The notes: a model not told the origin generated them from the letters alone. Counted from the first letter of the stretch, positions 43,507 to 52,886 are shown. The stretch: DNA of 64,000 bases from CAXXOK01 sp963663285 (GCA_963663285.2 CAXXNI010000004.1:434001-498000); one strand, 5' to 3'. Translations and numbers: made by a program.

Positions 43507-43585
43507 GCGTTTATCTATGCTGCGGGGGAGGATGGCGGTTTTTGCTGGTTAAGCATCCGGCAGCATCAGTTTGCAGTACCGTGTT

Positions 43586-45097
43586 TTACTTGTTTTGCTG
43601 TGCGTTGTAGAACAATTCAAAATACCATTTCATATAGCGCACGCGGCCATACTGCCCCTGAAACGGCAGCCGGTCGTACTTGAAAATCGGAATATCCAGC
43701 GACAAAGGGGCAACCGTCACCTCGTCGCTGTCGGTAACGCGTAGGTACTCCTGCCGCTCCTTCATCTCACTGTGCCATTGCGCCGCCTCGCCGTTTACCA
43801 GCACCTTGACGGCGTTGATAGAGGGGCGGTTCATCAGCGTTTGGGCGCATCCGCCAAAGGTAAACAGGGCAAGGCATAGGGTTAGATAAATGGTGCTGAA
43901 ACGCATACCAAGTGTTTTAGCGGCTTGCAATACACTGTGGTTCTCCCGGCGTTCCAGCCTGCGGATCAGCGCGCCTTCGGCATAGAGCAGTGTACCCAGT
44001 GCGGCCAATATAAAGTAGAAATAGATCGCGTTTAGATACCGCTCGGTCGAATACCCAAACCCCGTATAGATGCCGGGGGTCAGCGACGCAGCAAACAGGC
44101 CGTACAGCATCACCGCAACCCCGAGTGGATGCCGGAAGGCATGCTTGCTCTGTTTCAGCGGCAGCCAAAAAACAGGGAAAATCAATAGCAGCGCCGCTAT
44201 TAGCTGGGGTGTAATCCAATTCCCGATCAGGTCGCAGGAATCCGTAACGGTGGTGATGAGAGCACTCAGAATGCTTGTTGTTTCGCCGGTTACACCCTGT
44301 CGCAGCGTGTTGCCGGGCGCAAGAATACTGATGGCGAAGGAGAAGGCGAAGAACAGCAACGCGATAAGGTTATGCCAACGGACATGGCTTTTTTGCAGCA
44401 GACTGACGGCTGTAATCAGCCCCAGCAAAACAAACGCACCAAGGGCGGGGCCGAAAAAACAGCCGCCAACAAAAAAACCGCTCAATGCCAGCATGCTGCC
44501 CCGAAACAGGCTGCGTGCTTTGCTTTGCGGCTGACTGCACCGCAGCAGCAGCCCCAGCAGCAGCATGAACACGCAAACCGCTACTGTGTACTGCCCGCCG
44601 TTAAACCAGTACACGCTGTAACCTATGTCGGGCATGAACTGGAGCAGCAGAATCATTAGTGCTGTATACGAAATCCAAAATACGGAGGACTCCGCATGCA
44701 GATAGTATTTTGTGACGCCGCGCAGCAGGTACCCGGCGGACAGGCACAGTAGCGCCAGTAAAAACCAGTTGCTGATAAAGTACAGATCAAGATTGAAAAT
44801 CAGGGGATTGAGCTGAAAGCAGAACGTGGAAACAAAATCGCCCTGCCAGTCCATATATTTTTGATGAGATGCGTCGACCATCGCCTGCAAGACAGAAGCA
44901 ACCGAATGCGTCTGCACCCATGCGGTTGCCGCGGGAAGGGTGAACCCGAAATCGTCATCGGCGGGGTAGTTATACAGCGCGACGACAATTAGCGGTATCA
45001 ACATCAGCACCAAAACGATTTTGCTGATCTGCGACAGCTGCTGTTGCGAAAGATTTCCATGACAGAAACGGACAAGGGGTTTACGCAGGTTTTGCAT
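43586..45097 (-). CDS. Polytopic membrane protein, possibly GT-C-like (DUF6056-like)
   Basis: 503 residues with about eleven membrane helices. The first outer loop carries YPADDDFGFTLP, an acidic DDD-type motif in the place where GT-C glycosyltransferases keep their catalytic acid; the C-terminus after the last helix is soluble (about 80 residues). Families of this plan flank glycan assembly genes in Firmicutes. Three starts are possible (45136, 45115, 45097); 45097 has GAAGGG upstream and is taken, with doubt. The upstream DNA is AT-rich. The gene stands alone. The glycosyltransferase idea is inference. Confidence 0.6.
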   Translation of the reverse strand: MQNLRKPLVRFCHGNLSQQQLSQISKIVLVLMLIPLIVVALYNYPADDDFGFTLPAATAWVQTHSVASVLQAMVDASHQKYMDWQGDFVSTFCFQLNPLIFNLDLYFISNWFLLALLCLSAGYLLRGVTKYYLHAESSVFWISYTALMILLLQFMPDIGYSVYWFNGGQYTVAVCVFMLLLGLLLRCSQPQSKARSLFRGSMLALSGFFVGGCFFGPALGAFVLLGLITAVSLLQKSHVRWHNLIALLFFAFSFAISILAPGNTLRQGVTGETTSILSALITTVTDSCDLIGNWITPQLIAALLLIFPVFWLPLKQSKHAFRHPLGVAVMLYGLFAASLTPGIYTGFGYSTERYLNAIYFYFILAALGTLLYAEGALIRRLERRENHSVLQAAKTLGMRFSTIYLTLCLALFTFGGCAQTLMNRPSINAVKVLVNGEAAQWHSEMKERQEYLRVTDSDEVTVAPLSLDIPIFKYDRLPFQGQYGRVRYMKWYFELFYNAQQNK

Positions 45098-45199
45098 CAC
45101 AAGAACCCTTCCCATCTTAGTATATTCTATATTCATTTATCATACTTCAAAATGGAAGTAAAAACCATACCTGAATTGGACTGTTTGCCGCCCGCTTGC

Positions 45200-46303
45200 T
45201 TACCCCAGCGCCACATACGGCAGGCCGAACTGCCCGGCGACCTTGTCGTATGTGCACAGGCCGCGGTGGATGTTGATGCCCTTGCGCAGCAGCGGATCGG
45301 CCTGCGCAGCGGGTTCCAGCCCCTGTTGGGCGATTTTTAGACCATAGGGGAAGGTGGCGTTGGTCAGGGCGAGGGTGGCGGTGCGCGGCACAGCGCCCGG
45401 CATGTTGGCAACACAGTAATGCACCACCTGGTCAATGGTAAACACCGGGTCGTTATGGTAGGTGGGGTGCGTTGTTTCAAAACAGCCGCCTTGATCGACC
45501 GCCACATCCACAATCACCGCGCCGGGCGCCATCTCCCGCAGATACTCCCGCTTGAGCAGCTTGGGCGCGCTGGCGCCATGCACCAGCACCGCGCCGATGA
45601 CCAGATCGGCATCGGTTACCTCGCTGCGCAGTACGGAGGGGGAGGAGAACAGGGTTTGGATGCGGTTGCCGTATAAGGCGTCCAGCGCGCGTAACTTATC
45701 CACATTCAAGTCCAGCACTGTAACGTCCGCGCCGAGGCCGACCGCCATTTTGCAGGCGTTGGCTCCCACGATGCCCGCGCCGAGAATGACCACTTTCGCG
45801 CTTTTTACACCCGGCACGCCGCCCAGCAAAACGCCGCGGCCGCCAAATGGTTTTTCCAGATATTTTGCACCCTCCTGTATGGAAAGCCTCCCGGCAATTT
45901 CACTCATGGGCCGCAGCAGCGGCAAGCCGCCTGCTTGATCCTCAATGGTTTCGTAGGCGACGCCGATGCAGCCGCTTTGCAGCATGGCGCGCGTCAGCGC
46001 TTCGTTGGCGGCCAGGTGCAGATAGGTGTAGATGATCTGGCCGTTTCGCATGAGGGGATATTCCTGCGCAAGCGGCTCTTTGACTTTAACAATCATCTCG
46101 CTTTGCGCCCAGATGGTTTCGGCGGCAGGCACCAGTTCCGCGCCGGCGGCCGCGTACTCCGCATCGGTAAAGCCGGAGCCTTCCCCGGCGTGCGTTTCCA
46201 TCATCACGGTGTGATGGTGCAGGGTAAAATCGCGGACGTTGTTGGGCGTAAGGCCAACCCGGTATTCCTGTGGCTTGATTTCTTTGACGCATCCAATCTT
46301 CAT
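45200..46303 (-). CDS. ald: Alanine dehydrogenase
   Basis: A 367-residue NAD-dependent enzyme interconverting alanine and pyruvate plus ammonia. Family motifs: MKIGCVKEIKPQEYRVGLTP at the start, MIVKVKEP with the substrate lysine, YTYLHLAA with the catalytic histidine, VVILGAGIVGANAC as the NAD Rossmann loop, and VDVAVDQGGC. ATG 46303 has AAGGGAG upstream; the frame is open to 46519 without support. The gene stands alone. Family knowledge: used for alanine catabolism and nitrogen or redox balance. Confidence 0.94.
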   Translation of the reverse strand: MKIGCVKEIKPQEYRVGLTPNNVRDFTLHHHTVMMETHAGEGSGFTDAEYAAAGAELVPAAETIWAQSEMIVKVKEPLAQEYPLMRNGQIIYTYLHLAANEALTRAMLQSGCIGVAYETIEDQAGGLPLLRPMSEIAGRLSIQEGAKYLEKPFGGRGVLLGGVPGVKSAKVVILGAGIVGANACKMAVGLGADVTVLDLNVDKLRALDALYGNRIQTLFSSPSVLRSEVTDADLVIGAVLVHGASAPKLLKREYLREMAPGAVIVDVAVDQGGCFETTHPTYHNDPVFTIDQVVHYCVANMPGAVPRTATLALTNATFPYGLKIAQQGLEPAAQADPLLRKGINIHRGLCTYDKVAGQFGLPYVALG

Positions 46304-46825
46304 GTGTGCTGCTCCCTTCCCAAACCGGATTACGGTTTTGTCCGGAGCGGATCGCGCCGCGCACGCAAGAAGGGCCCAAAACAGGCCGCACTGCGGCAGC
46401 GTGGCGGGAACCCGTCGGTTGTGTGGTGCAAACGTAGCGGTTGGCATTGCGTATGCCTTCCCCTTGAGGATAATACGGTTTTGCGAAAATGCAAGGGGGT
46501 CGGCGGTAAAAACTTGCAATTGCAGGCGGAAAACCTCGTTTTACGGTTTTGCACAACGGTGGGGAAAGGCCTTTCCAGATGCTGCCGCAACCGCTGCCGG
46601 GGTTTCTGTTATATAGAAGTAATGTAGCGGATAGACATTGCATCCGGCCTGCCGGCATTCGCACTGCGGCAGGCAGGATGCGCCGCTTACGGGAGAAAAC
46701 ACATGCACAAAAAAAGCCCCTCGGGCAGAGGGGAATAAATGATGATAGACAAAAACAAAGCAAGCCCGACCCCGCCAAAGCGCAGGGTTGCGGAATAAGG
46801 AGGCATCCGGCGGAGGGCGCGCGCC
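46304..46825. other. Gene-free stretch between ald and the betaine ABC operon
   Basis: 522 bp without a convincing gene. It must contain the ald promoter; none is clear. An imperfect 40-bp hairpin (46641-46680, CCTGCCG...CGGCAGG core) and the betaine operon terminator (46709-46733) lie at its right part. Confidence 0.5.
46709..46733 (-). terminator. Terminator of the glycine betaine ABC operon
   Basis: Stem CCCCTC 46717-46722 with GAGGGG 46728-46733, 5-base loop; read leftward followed by CTTTTTTT (46709-46716). Confidence 0.8.
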
Positions 46826-48013
46826 TTACACGAGCGAGCCGATGACCGCCGCTTTGGATACGATGCCGCAGAAATGGTTGCTGTCGTCGATGACGGCGAT
46901 GGGGTATTTAGCTTCCGCCGCGATGGGCAGCAGATCGGAAATCTGCGTTTCGGGCGTTGTGGTGGGAACGTCCCGCACAATCGCGTCCGGAAAATTCATT
47001 TCTCCCGCTTTCACCTTCAGCGCCTGCTCCAGCGGGATAATGCCGACAAAATCCATATCGTCGTCCACCACGTACGCGCTGGATACGCCGAGCCGCTTCA
47101 TTTGTTTGAGTGCGTTTACAATGCCGTCGCGTGAGTGGATCAGGCAATCCGGGGTTTGCATAATGTGCTTCACGCTGTATATTTGCGCCTTGTCGGCGCT
47201 GTTGATAAAGTTTTCCACATAATCGTCGGCAGGGTGGGCCGCCATCTCTTCGGGAGTGGCGGTTTGGATGATAGCCCCGTCCTTCATGATGGATACGGTG
47301 TTACCCAGCTTAAAGGCTTCGTTAATATCGTGGGTAATGAATACAATGGTTTTGTTCAGCTTTTTCTGAATGGAGAGCAACTCGAACTGCATGTCCCGGC
47401 GTACCAGCGGGTCCAGCGCGGAAAAGGGCTCGTCCATCAGCAGCACATCCGGGTCGTTGGTTAAAGCGCGTGCAATGCCGACGCGCTGGCGCATGCCGCC
47501 GCTCAGGCTTTCGATGCTGTTATGCTCCCAGCCGTCCAGCCCGACCATCGAAATCATTTCCTTGGCGCGTTTTTCGCGTTCGTCCTTGCGCACGCCCCGA
47601 ATTTCCAGCCCGTAGGCTACGTTGCTGAGCACGTCGCGGTGGGACATAAGCCCGAAGCTCTGAAAGACCATCGAAATCTTCTTGCGGCGCATCTCGATCA
47701 GCTCTTTTTTAGAGAACTTCTCAATTTCGCTGCCCTCAAAGTAGATTTTTCCGGAGGTAGGATGGTTGAGCATGTTCAGGCAGCGCACCACGGTGGATTT
47801 GCCCGAACCGGACAGGCCGATCAGCACATAAATCTCGCCGCGTTTTACCTCGAAGGAGACGTTGTTAATCGCAACCGTAACCCCGGTCTTTTTGGCGATT
47901 TCGTCCTTGCTTGCGCCCTTGGCCAGCATTTTACGCGCGGCGGATTTGTTGGCGCCGTAGAGTTTATACAGGTTTTCCACCTTGATGATTACGTCGTTGT
48001 TTTCTGTTGTCAT
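46826..48013 (-). CDS. opuAA: Glycine betaine/proline ABC transporter ATP-binding protein with CBS domains
   Basis: 395 residues. ABC ATPase domain with Walker A GLSGSGKST, Q-loop, signature LSGGMRQRVGIARAL and Walker B VLLMDEPFSALD. The C-terminal 120 residues form two CBS domains (LIHSRDGIVNALKQM, YPIAVIDDSNHFCGIV), the sensing module of OpuA/GbuA that responds to ionic strength and, in some bacteria, cyclic-di-AMP. Its ATG overlaps the permease stop by ATGA. It energises uptake of osmoprotectants with the permease and binding protein encoded before it. Confidence 0.93.
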   Translation of the reverse strand: MTTENNDVIIKVENLYKLYGANKSAARKMLAKGASKDEIAKKTGVTVAINNVSFEVKRGEIYVLIGLSGSGKSTVVRCLNMLNHPTSGKIYFEGSEIEKFSKKELIEMRRKKISMVFQSFGLMSHRDVLSNVAYGLEIRGVRKDEREKRAKEMISMVGLDGWEHNSIESLSGGMRQRVGIARALTNDPDVLLMDEPFSALDPLVRRDMQFELLSIQKKLNKTIVFITHDINEAFKLGNTVSIMKDGAIIQTATPEEMAAHPADDYVENFINSADKAQIYSVKHIMQTPDCLIHSRDGIVNALKQMKRLGVSSAYVVDDDMDFVGIIPLEQALKVKAGEMNFPDAIVRDVPTTTPETQISDLLPIAAEAKYPIAVIDDSNHFCGIVSKAAVIGSLV

Positions 48014-48876
48014 TTGGCATCACCATCTTTTTTGAAAATGCTTTGGGTTAACCGGTCGATTACGATTGCGATAATAACAATCGCGATACCGGCGGCAAAG
48101 CCGCGGCCGCTGTCCAGCCTGTTAATGCCGGAAATTACTTCCGCGCCTAGGCCCTTGGCGCCGATCATGGAACAGGTAACAACCATGGCAATCGCCATCA
48201 TAATCGTCTGGTTGACGCCCGTCATAATGGTGGGCATCGCCTGGGGAATCTGCACTTTTACCAGCGTTTGCATTTTCGTGGAGCCAAAGGCTTTGGACGC
48301 TTCCACCACCTCGGCGTTTACCTGTTGTATACCGTGGCAGGTCAGCCGTACGATGGGGGGGATAGCGTAAATCGTCGTAGCGATAACGGCGGGGCTGTTG
48401 CCAAGGCCCAGCAGCATCACTGCCGGGATCAGGTAAACGAAACTCGGCATGGTCTGCATGGTATCCAATACCGGGCGTACGATGGCATAACTGCGCTTGC
48501 TGAAGGAAATGAGTATGCCCAGCGGAAAGCCCAGCAGCAGCGAGATGATCACCGAAGCGACGATAATCGTCAGCGTTTGGTACATCAGCGACCACAAGCC
48601 GATCGCGCCGATGAAGAATAGCAATAGGGCATAGAAAATGGCGCGGGGAAGCTTTTTGGTCATTTTGAGGGTGAGGAAAAACACCAGTACAATCAACAGC
48701 CACCATGGAATTAAGTTGATTACCGTACCCACGGCGTTGAGCATGGCACGTAAAAACGCTGTCAACCCTTCAAAAAATGCGTCCCAGCTGACCAGCATAT
48801 AATCGATTGCGTTGTTAATGGGGTCCTGAATATTAATGGAGATGCTTTTGGGAAATGAAAAAAACCAATCCGGCAT
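48010..48876 (-). CDS. opuAB: Glycine betaine/proline ABC transporter permease
   Basis: 288 residues with six to seven membrane helices and the EAA-type loop VEASKAFGSTKMQTLVKVQIPQAMPTIMTGV that docks on the ATPase. This is the ProW/OpuAB family. It starts 143 bp after the binding-protein gene; the gap holds a strong inverted repeat (48917-48975). CCTCC/GGAGG complement before ATG 48876 gives an AAGGAGG ribosome site. Confidence 0.92.
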   Translation of the reverse strand: MPDWFFSFPKSISINIQDPINNAIDYMLVSWDAFFEGLTAFLRAMLNAVGTVINLIPWWLLIVLVFFLTLKMTKKLPRAIFYALLLFFIGAIGLWSLMYQTLTIIVASVIISLLLGFPLGILISFSKRSYAIVRPVLDTMQTMPSFVYLIPAVMLLGLGNSPAVIATTIYAIPPIVRLTCHGIQQVNAEVVEASKAFGSTKMQTLVKVQIPQAMPTIMTGVNQTIMMAIAMVVTCSMIGAKGLGAEVISGINRLDSGRGFAAGIAIVIIAIVIDRLTQSIFKKDGDAK

Positions 48877-48916
48877 CTAACGCCTCCTTTGGGAATAGGG
48901 GAACGGGGAGTAAGCG

Positions 48917-48975
48917 GCATTTTCCGCCACGCTCCGCGGCGCGCGTAGGGCGGCCGTGAACGTGGCGGAAAATGC
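48917..48975 (-). other. Intercistronic stem-loop between binding-protein and permease genes
   Basis: A perfect 15-bp inverted repeat (48917-48931 with 48961-48975) encloses 29 GC-rich bases. It has no T tract. In ABC operons such hairpins often protect the upstream binding-protein mRNA, so the binding protein is made in excess of the membrane parts; here this is inference. Confidence 0.65.
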
Positions 48976-49019
48976 GGTATGTGCGGACGTTTCAGTCCGG
49001 CTTTTTGCTATGGGTGTGA

Positions 49020-50006
49020 TTATTCGGCAATCGCCTGACGAACCAGGTCGGCTTTCTCCTGCGGTAGCCACGCGGTAATCAGCTCGTCGTGCTGCTGAAG
49101 CAGCCAGATGGCGGCTTCTTCGTAGGTCGCGTCGTTATCCTGAATGTAGGTCAGGGCTTCGGCGGTCAATGCGCTGGAAGTTTTGTAGTTGCTCAGGAAC
49201 GCGCAGTATTCGGGAGCGGCGGCATAGAAATCGTTGCTGACGCCAACGGTAACACGTACGCTGGGGCAGGCGCATTCGCCTGCTTTGAACAGGTCGGCAT
49301 CGTAGGGCGCATCATCCAGCAGTACCAGATCGTACTTACCGGTAAGCCATGTCGGCTCCCAATAGTAGCCCACAATCGCTTCGCCCTTTTTGTAGGCGCC
49401 TGCAAACGCGGCAGCCAGCGCCGAGGAAGAGCCGGGGTCCATGTAGTTGTACTTGGCATCCAGCCCGTAGAACGCGTATTTGTTGCGCATCACCGTATCG
49501 ATGTCCCAGCCGGAGATAGCGCCGTAGATGCGGCCCATGGAAGTTTCGTCCGGATCGACGAATACATCGCTGTAATTGATCAGGTCGGCAACGGTTTTCA
49601 GGTCGGGAGCCATGGGCTCGATGCCGCGTTCCGCGTCGCCTTCGATGACGTACCGGGGCACGTAGAAGCCCTGTGCGTTATCGTCGAAGTTTACGGAAAG
49701 CTCAACAAATTTACCCGCTTCCAGATCCTCGGTGTAGGTGGCCAGATTGTCCGACCACAGCTCCATCATAATGGAAATATCGCCGGATAACAGCCCGCCG
49801 TAGGTAATGGGCGTCGTACCGGATAATTCCTCTGTTTCAAGGCCATACGCAGTCTGGCCAATGAATGAAGCGACGGCGTTGTGCAAGCGGATGCTGTCCC
49901 AACCTGCATCCCCGAACACGGCTGTTACGGTTGCTGCCTGCGCGCTTCCTACCAAAAGGGTAAGCGAAACAGCCCCTAGCACTAGCAGTTTGATGAATTT
50001 TTTCAT
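49020..50006 (-). CDS. opuAC: Glycine betaine ABC transporter substrate-binding protein
   Basis: 328 residues of the OpuAC family (PF04069). A signal peptide (KKFIKLLVLGAVSLTLLVGSAQA) ends in an AQA cleavage site; no lipobox, so it may be released or held by the membrane partner. The mature chain has VFGDAGWDSIRLHN, TPITYGGLLSGDISIMMELWSDN and YYWEPTWLTGKYDL, with the aromatic residues that usually cage the quaternary ammonium group. ATG 50006 follows AAAGGTG by 11 bases; ATG 50030 is an alternative. First gene of the operon. Confidence 0.9.
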   Translation of the reverse strand: MKKFIKLLVLGAVSLTLLVGSAQAATVTAVFGDAGWDSIRLHNAVASFIGQTAYGLETEELSGTTPITYGGLLSGDISIMMELWSDNLATYTEDLEAGKFVELSVNFDDNAQGFYVPRYVIEGDAERGIEPMAPDLKTVADLINYSDVFVDPDETSMGRIYGAISGWDIDTVMRNKYAFYGLDAKYNYMDPGSSSALAAAFAGAYKKGEAIVGYYWEPTWLTGKYDLVLLDDAPYDADLFKAGECACPSVRVTVGVSNDFYAAAPEYCAFLSNYKTSSALTAEALTYIQDNDATYEEAAIWLLQQHDELITAWLPQEKADLVRQAIAE

Positions 50007-50042
50007 GTTTGACAAAACACCTTTCTTCATTTAATCCCTATT

Positions 50043-50071
50043 ATCATACCAAAGGATGTGGGATTAAGCAA
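50043..50071 (-). promoter_or_regulatory. Promoter of the betaine ABC operon
   Basis: Read leftward: -35 TTGCTT (50066-50071), 17-bp spacer, -10 TATGAT (50043-50048), about 37 bp before ATG 50006. Confidence 0.62.
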
Positions 50072-50373
50072 TTTTTCGCTCGGGCAAGATGGCGCATATG
50101 GTCGGAAAATGGCCGAAAAACGGACAGGAAATCAATGGGAAAATATTTCGTTCCTCAACAGAAAAATCAGGAAAATCAACCCATGCAAACAAGCTGCCTG
50201 CCGTGCCGGGGTGGGGCAGCAATCCCCTACGGGGCAGGGGATAGGGCGAATAATGTCCCACTGCAAACTCATCCCGCTAAAGCCTGCGAAGACGGGTCGC
50301 AGGCAGTGTGAAAAAGAGAATTTTTCTTTCGGTAAAATGAATTTAAAAATTTTGTTATGAGGAGGCGAAAATA

Positions 50374-50421
50374 ATGGGAGTTACAGGCGGAACATATGAC
50401 GGGGAAACACCCTGTAAATAA
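50374..50421 (+). CDS. Possible 15-residue peptide ORF
   Basis: ATG 50374 follows ATGAGGAGGCGAAAATA, one of the best ribosome sites in the window, and encodes MGVTGGTYDGETPCK before TAA. It lies behind the stem-loops described for this region. It could be a leader or small regulatory peptide, or a leftover of a degraded gene (the GTYDGE string is reminiscent of FMN-binding-domain proteins). No homologue was recognised; treat as a candidate only. Confidence 0.3.
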   Translation: MGVTGGTYDGETPCK

Positions 50422-50706
50422 AGGACTTCCGCCTTTTAGGCGGGGTTGCTGCGCCGCGCTGTTTTCCGGCGCAAACAGCGCTTTAGGCTGTAAAAACAGG
50501 GAAAAAACAAAGAAAATATCTTTTTTACTGAACTTTTTTCGATTTTTATAAAACCAGAGGTGAAAAGATGCACTTTTTGGATGAAATAAAACGATGCATA
50601 TACGGCAGTGATCGGTAAATGGGATAGTGCTTGCGTTGTGGTTTTGTGGTTTTTGGCGCGGGGAAAGCCCGAAAAGAAGTAAGCCATAATAAAAACGGTT
50701 TGATTT

Positions 50707-52071
50707 TCAATTTTCCTCCGGTGGTACGGCTGGCAAAGTGACCGTGAAAACCGTGCCCTCGTCCGGATGGCTGCTAACGGTGATTTCGCCGTGATGCGCC
50801 CGGACGATCCACTGTATGATGGATAAACCAAGCCCCGTGCCGCTGCGGTCACGAACGCCGTCCACCCGGTAAAACCGTTCAAAAATATGGGGCAGGCTTT
50901 CTGGCGGTATACCGATGCCATCGTCGCGCACCTCCAGCACAACGCTGCTTTCCAGCGGCTGTGCGCTCACCTGTATATGGCCGCCGGGTTTGCCGTATTT
51001 TATGGCATTCTCCACAAGGTTTAAAAACAGTTCGGTTAGCAGGCTTTGATCGGCGTGGCAGGGTAACTGGCTGTCTATATCCACCGTCAGGGTCATCGCA
51101 GCCGCGGTGAGCCCGGCGGACATGCTTTCCGCAACGCCGTCGGCAATGGCGCGCAAGCAGACGGTTTCCATACAGACCGGGTAGCGCCCCTCCTCCACGC
51201 GGGTAATGGTGAGCAGCTGCGCAATGATTTTTTGCATGCGCGTGCATTCCGCAATCACCGTATCCAGTGCCGCCGCGTGCTCCGGCGTTACCGTTTTCTC
51301 TGCGCGCAGGTTTTCCGCATAGGCGCGTATCACGGCAACAGGCGTGCGCAACTCGTGGGAGGCGTCGGAGGTGAAGCGCTTTTCGCGTAAAAACGTCGCC
51401 TCTACGTTTTGCAGCATATGGTTGAGCGTAGCGGTCAGCTCGCCCAGCTCGTCTTTGGCGGGGGCGGCGGGGATGCGTGCGGAAAGATCGCCCTGCGCAA
51501 TCCGGTTTGCACTGTGGATGATGCGGCGGATGGGAGCCAGCGAGCGGCGTGCGATAAATAGCCCGCCCAGCAGGGATGCCAGCACAATAAGCGGAATACT
51601 GATATAAAAGGCCAGCCACATGGCGGATAGCACCCGCATGTTGACCGCCATGGACCCGGCAACGCGTACACGAATTTGAAAATGATCTACATTGATGACC
51701 CCGGAATCCAGCAGCAGCCAGCTTTCCGCACCGTTTTGCACAGCTTGAAATACACCGGGTTCCATTTTGACACCGTCAAATACGGTAATGTCATCCCCGT
51801 AGGAAGCCAGCTCGCTGCCGTCTGCCTCGGTAATAAAAAACATGGTGCTGTTGGAAACAGGCACCTCGTCTTCAAAAGTAAGCATGCCGTTGTGGTTCTC
51901 AATTTGCGCGGTAATTTGCTGCATGGAAAGGCGCACGTTTTGCTCCAGCAGTTCGCTAAGCACATAACGGGTCATCAAATACAGCGCGCCGGAAAAAGCG
52001 GCGACGGTGAAAAAAGTAAGCAGGGTATACCACAGGGTCATTTTATCCTGCAAACGCAAAGGCTTACGCAT
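50707..52071 (-). CDS. Two-component sensor histidine kinase
   Basis: 454 residues. N-terminal helix near 12-35, an outer sensor of about 115 residues, a second helix near 150-172 (WLAFYISIPLIVLASLLGGLFI), HAMP linker, then HisKA with the phospho-accepting histidine near 239 in DASHELRTPVAVIRAY. The HATPase domain has ELFLNLVENAIKYG (N box), VRDDGIGIPPE (G1), FERFYRVDG (F box) and GTGLGLSI (G2). It follows the response-regulator gene by 2 bp, so the pair works together. The signal is unknown. Confidence 0.92.
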   Translation of the reverse strand: MRKPLRLQDKMTLWYTLLTFFTVAAFSGALYLMTRYVLSELLEQNVRLSMQQITAQIENHNGMLTFEDEVPVSNSTMFFITEADGSELASYGDDITVFDGVKMEPGVFQAVQNGAESWLLLDSGVINVDHFQIRVRVAGSMAVNMRVLSAMWLAFYISIPLIVLASLLGGLFIARRSLAPIRRIIHSANRIAQGDLSARIPAAPAKDELGELTATLNHMLQNVEATFLREKRFTSDASHELRTPVAVIRAYAENLRAEKTVTPEHAAALDTVIAECTRMQKIIAQLLTITRVEEGRYPVCMETVCLRAIADGVAESMSAGLTAAAMTLTVDIDSQLPCHADQSLLTELFLNLVENAIKYGKPGGHIQVSAQPLESSVVLEVRDDGIGIPPESLPHIFERFYRVDGVRDRSGTGLGLSIIQWIVRAHHGEITVSSHPDEGTVFTVTLPAVPPEEN

Positions 52072-52073
52072 CG

Positions 52074-52739
52074 CTATTCCTCCGCACGCAGCACATAGCC
52101 CGCACCGCGCACGGTGTGGATCAGCCGGACTTGCGCCCCTTTATCAATTTTACTGCGCAGGTAACCGATGTACACATCCACCAGGTTGGACGCAAAATCG
52201 GATTCAAAATTCCAAATATGGTCAATAATCTGTATGCGTGTTAATACCTGCCCGGCATTGCGCAGCAGATACTCCAGCATGGCATATTCTTTGGCGGTCA
52301 GGCCGATTCGCCGCCCGGCGCGCGTCACTGTATGGGCGGAAGTATCCATTTGCAGATCGGCAAGGGTCAGCAGCGGCGAGCGGTTAGGGGTTTGCTTGCG
52401 CAGCAGCGCGCGCACCCGCGCGAGCAGCTCGTCGTAGGCGAAAGGTTTCACCAGATAGTCGTCCGCCCCCATATTCAGGCCCTTTACGCGGTCGGCAACA
52501 GCGTCCCGGGCGGTTAGCAGCAGTACGGGGCAGCCGTTTTCAGCATTGCGGAGACGGCGCAGGATGGTCAGCCCGTCGATGCCGGGCAGCATAATATCCA
52601 GTATGATGCCATCGTACGCTGTGCTGGTTGCGTATTCCAGCCCGTCCGTACCTGTTTCGCAGGCATCCACGGCATAACCTTCCGCCGAGAGCCGCTTGGC
52701 CAGTACCGTGCAAAGCGAGTGGTCGTCCTCCACAATCAA
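52074..52739 (-). CDS. OmpR-family response regulator
   Basis: 221 residues. Receiver domain with acidic pocket IVEDD, phosphorylated Asp near residue 48 in IILDIMLPG, and Lys in DDYLVKPF; C-terminal winged helix with TAKEYAMLEYLLRNAGQVLTRIQIIDHIW and a C-terminal RGAGYVL hairpin. The start is unclear: the frame opens after a TGA a few codons upstream and has no ATG; TTG 52739 is used, with GAGGGG 11 bases upstream. Normal members begin one to three residues earlier (MRLLIVEDD), so a rare start codon is possible. Divergent from the NAGPA-like gene, a possible target. Confidence 0.88.
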   Translation of the reverse strand: MIVEDDHSLCTVLAKRLSAEGYAVDACETGTDGLEYATSTAYDGIILDIMLPGIDGLTILRRLRNAENGCPVLLLTARDAVADRVKGLNMGADDYLVKPFAYDELLARVRALLRKQTPNRSPLLTLADLQMDTSAHTVTRAGRRIGLTAKEYAMLEYLLRNAGQVLTRIQIIDHIWNFESDFASNLVDVYIGYLRSKIDKGAQVRLIHTVRGAGYVLRAEE

Positions 52740-52886
52740 CAGCCTCGTAGCCCCTCACCCCTTTATTTTTCCTCTATTATAGCACGGTATTATAAGAGAC
52801 TGATGAAATGAATGCGCTTTCATGTTCTTCTCATCTTGATGCTTTAGGATAACGCTGTACTGATTTTGCAACCATGGAGGCGATGA

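Larger units (their letters stand above)
50007..50706. other. Structured intergenic region between betaine operon and histidine kinase gene
   Basis: 700 bp. It holds the betaine promoter (50043-50071). Rightward of this are several stem-loops: 50222-50242 (7-bp stem with GGGG in the loop), 50282-50304 (8-bp stem whose loop contains CGGG, complementary to CCCG at 50273-50276, a possible pseudoknot) and a CCGCC-TTTT-AGGCGG-type hairpin near 50429-50443. A 15-codon ORF at 50374-50421 follows an ideal ribosome site. No known riboswitch class was recognised. The rest is AT-rich and empty. Confidence 0.5.

Noticed and set aside
46086..46778. 230-codon leftward frame
   Set aside because: Overlaps ald in another frame and spans the terminator and promoter region; Cys/Arg-rich non-protein-like translation.
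50220..50310. Cyclic-di-GMP, cyclic-di-AMP or cobalamin riboswitch
   Set aside because: Some short strings look similar (CTAAAGCC), but the conserved cores of these classes are missing, so no class is assigned.
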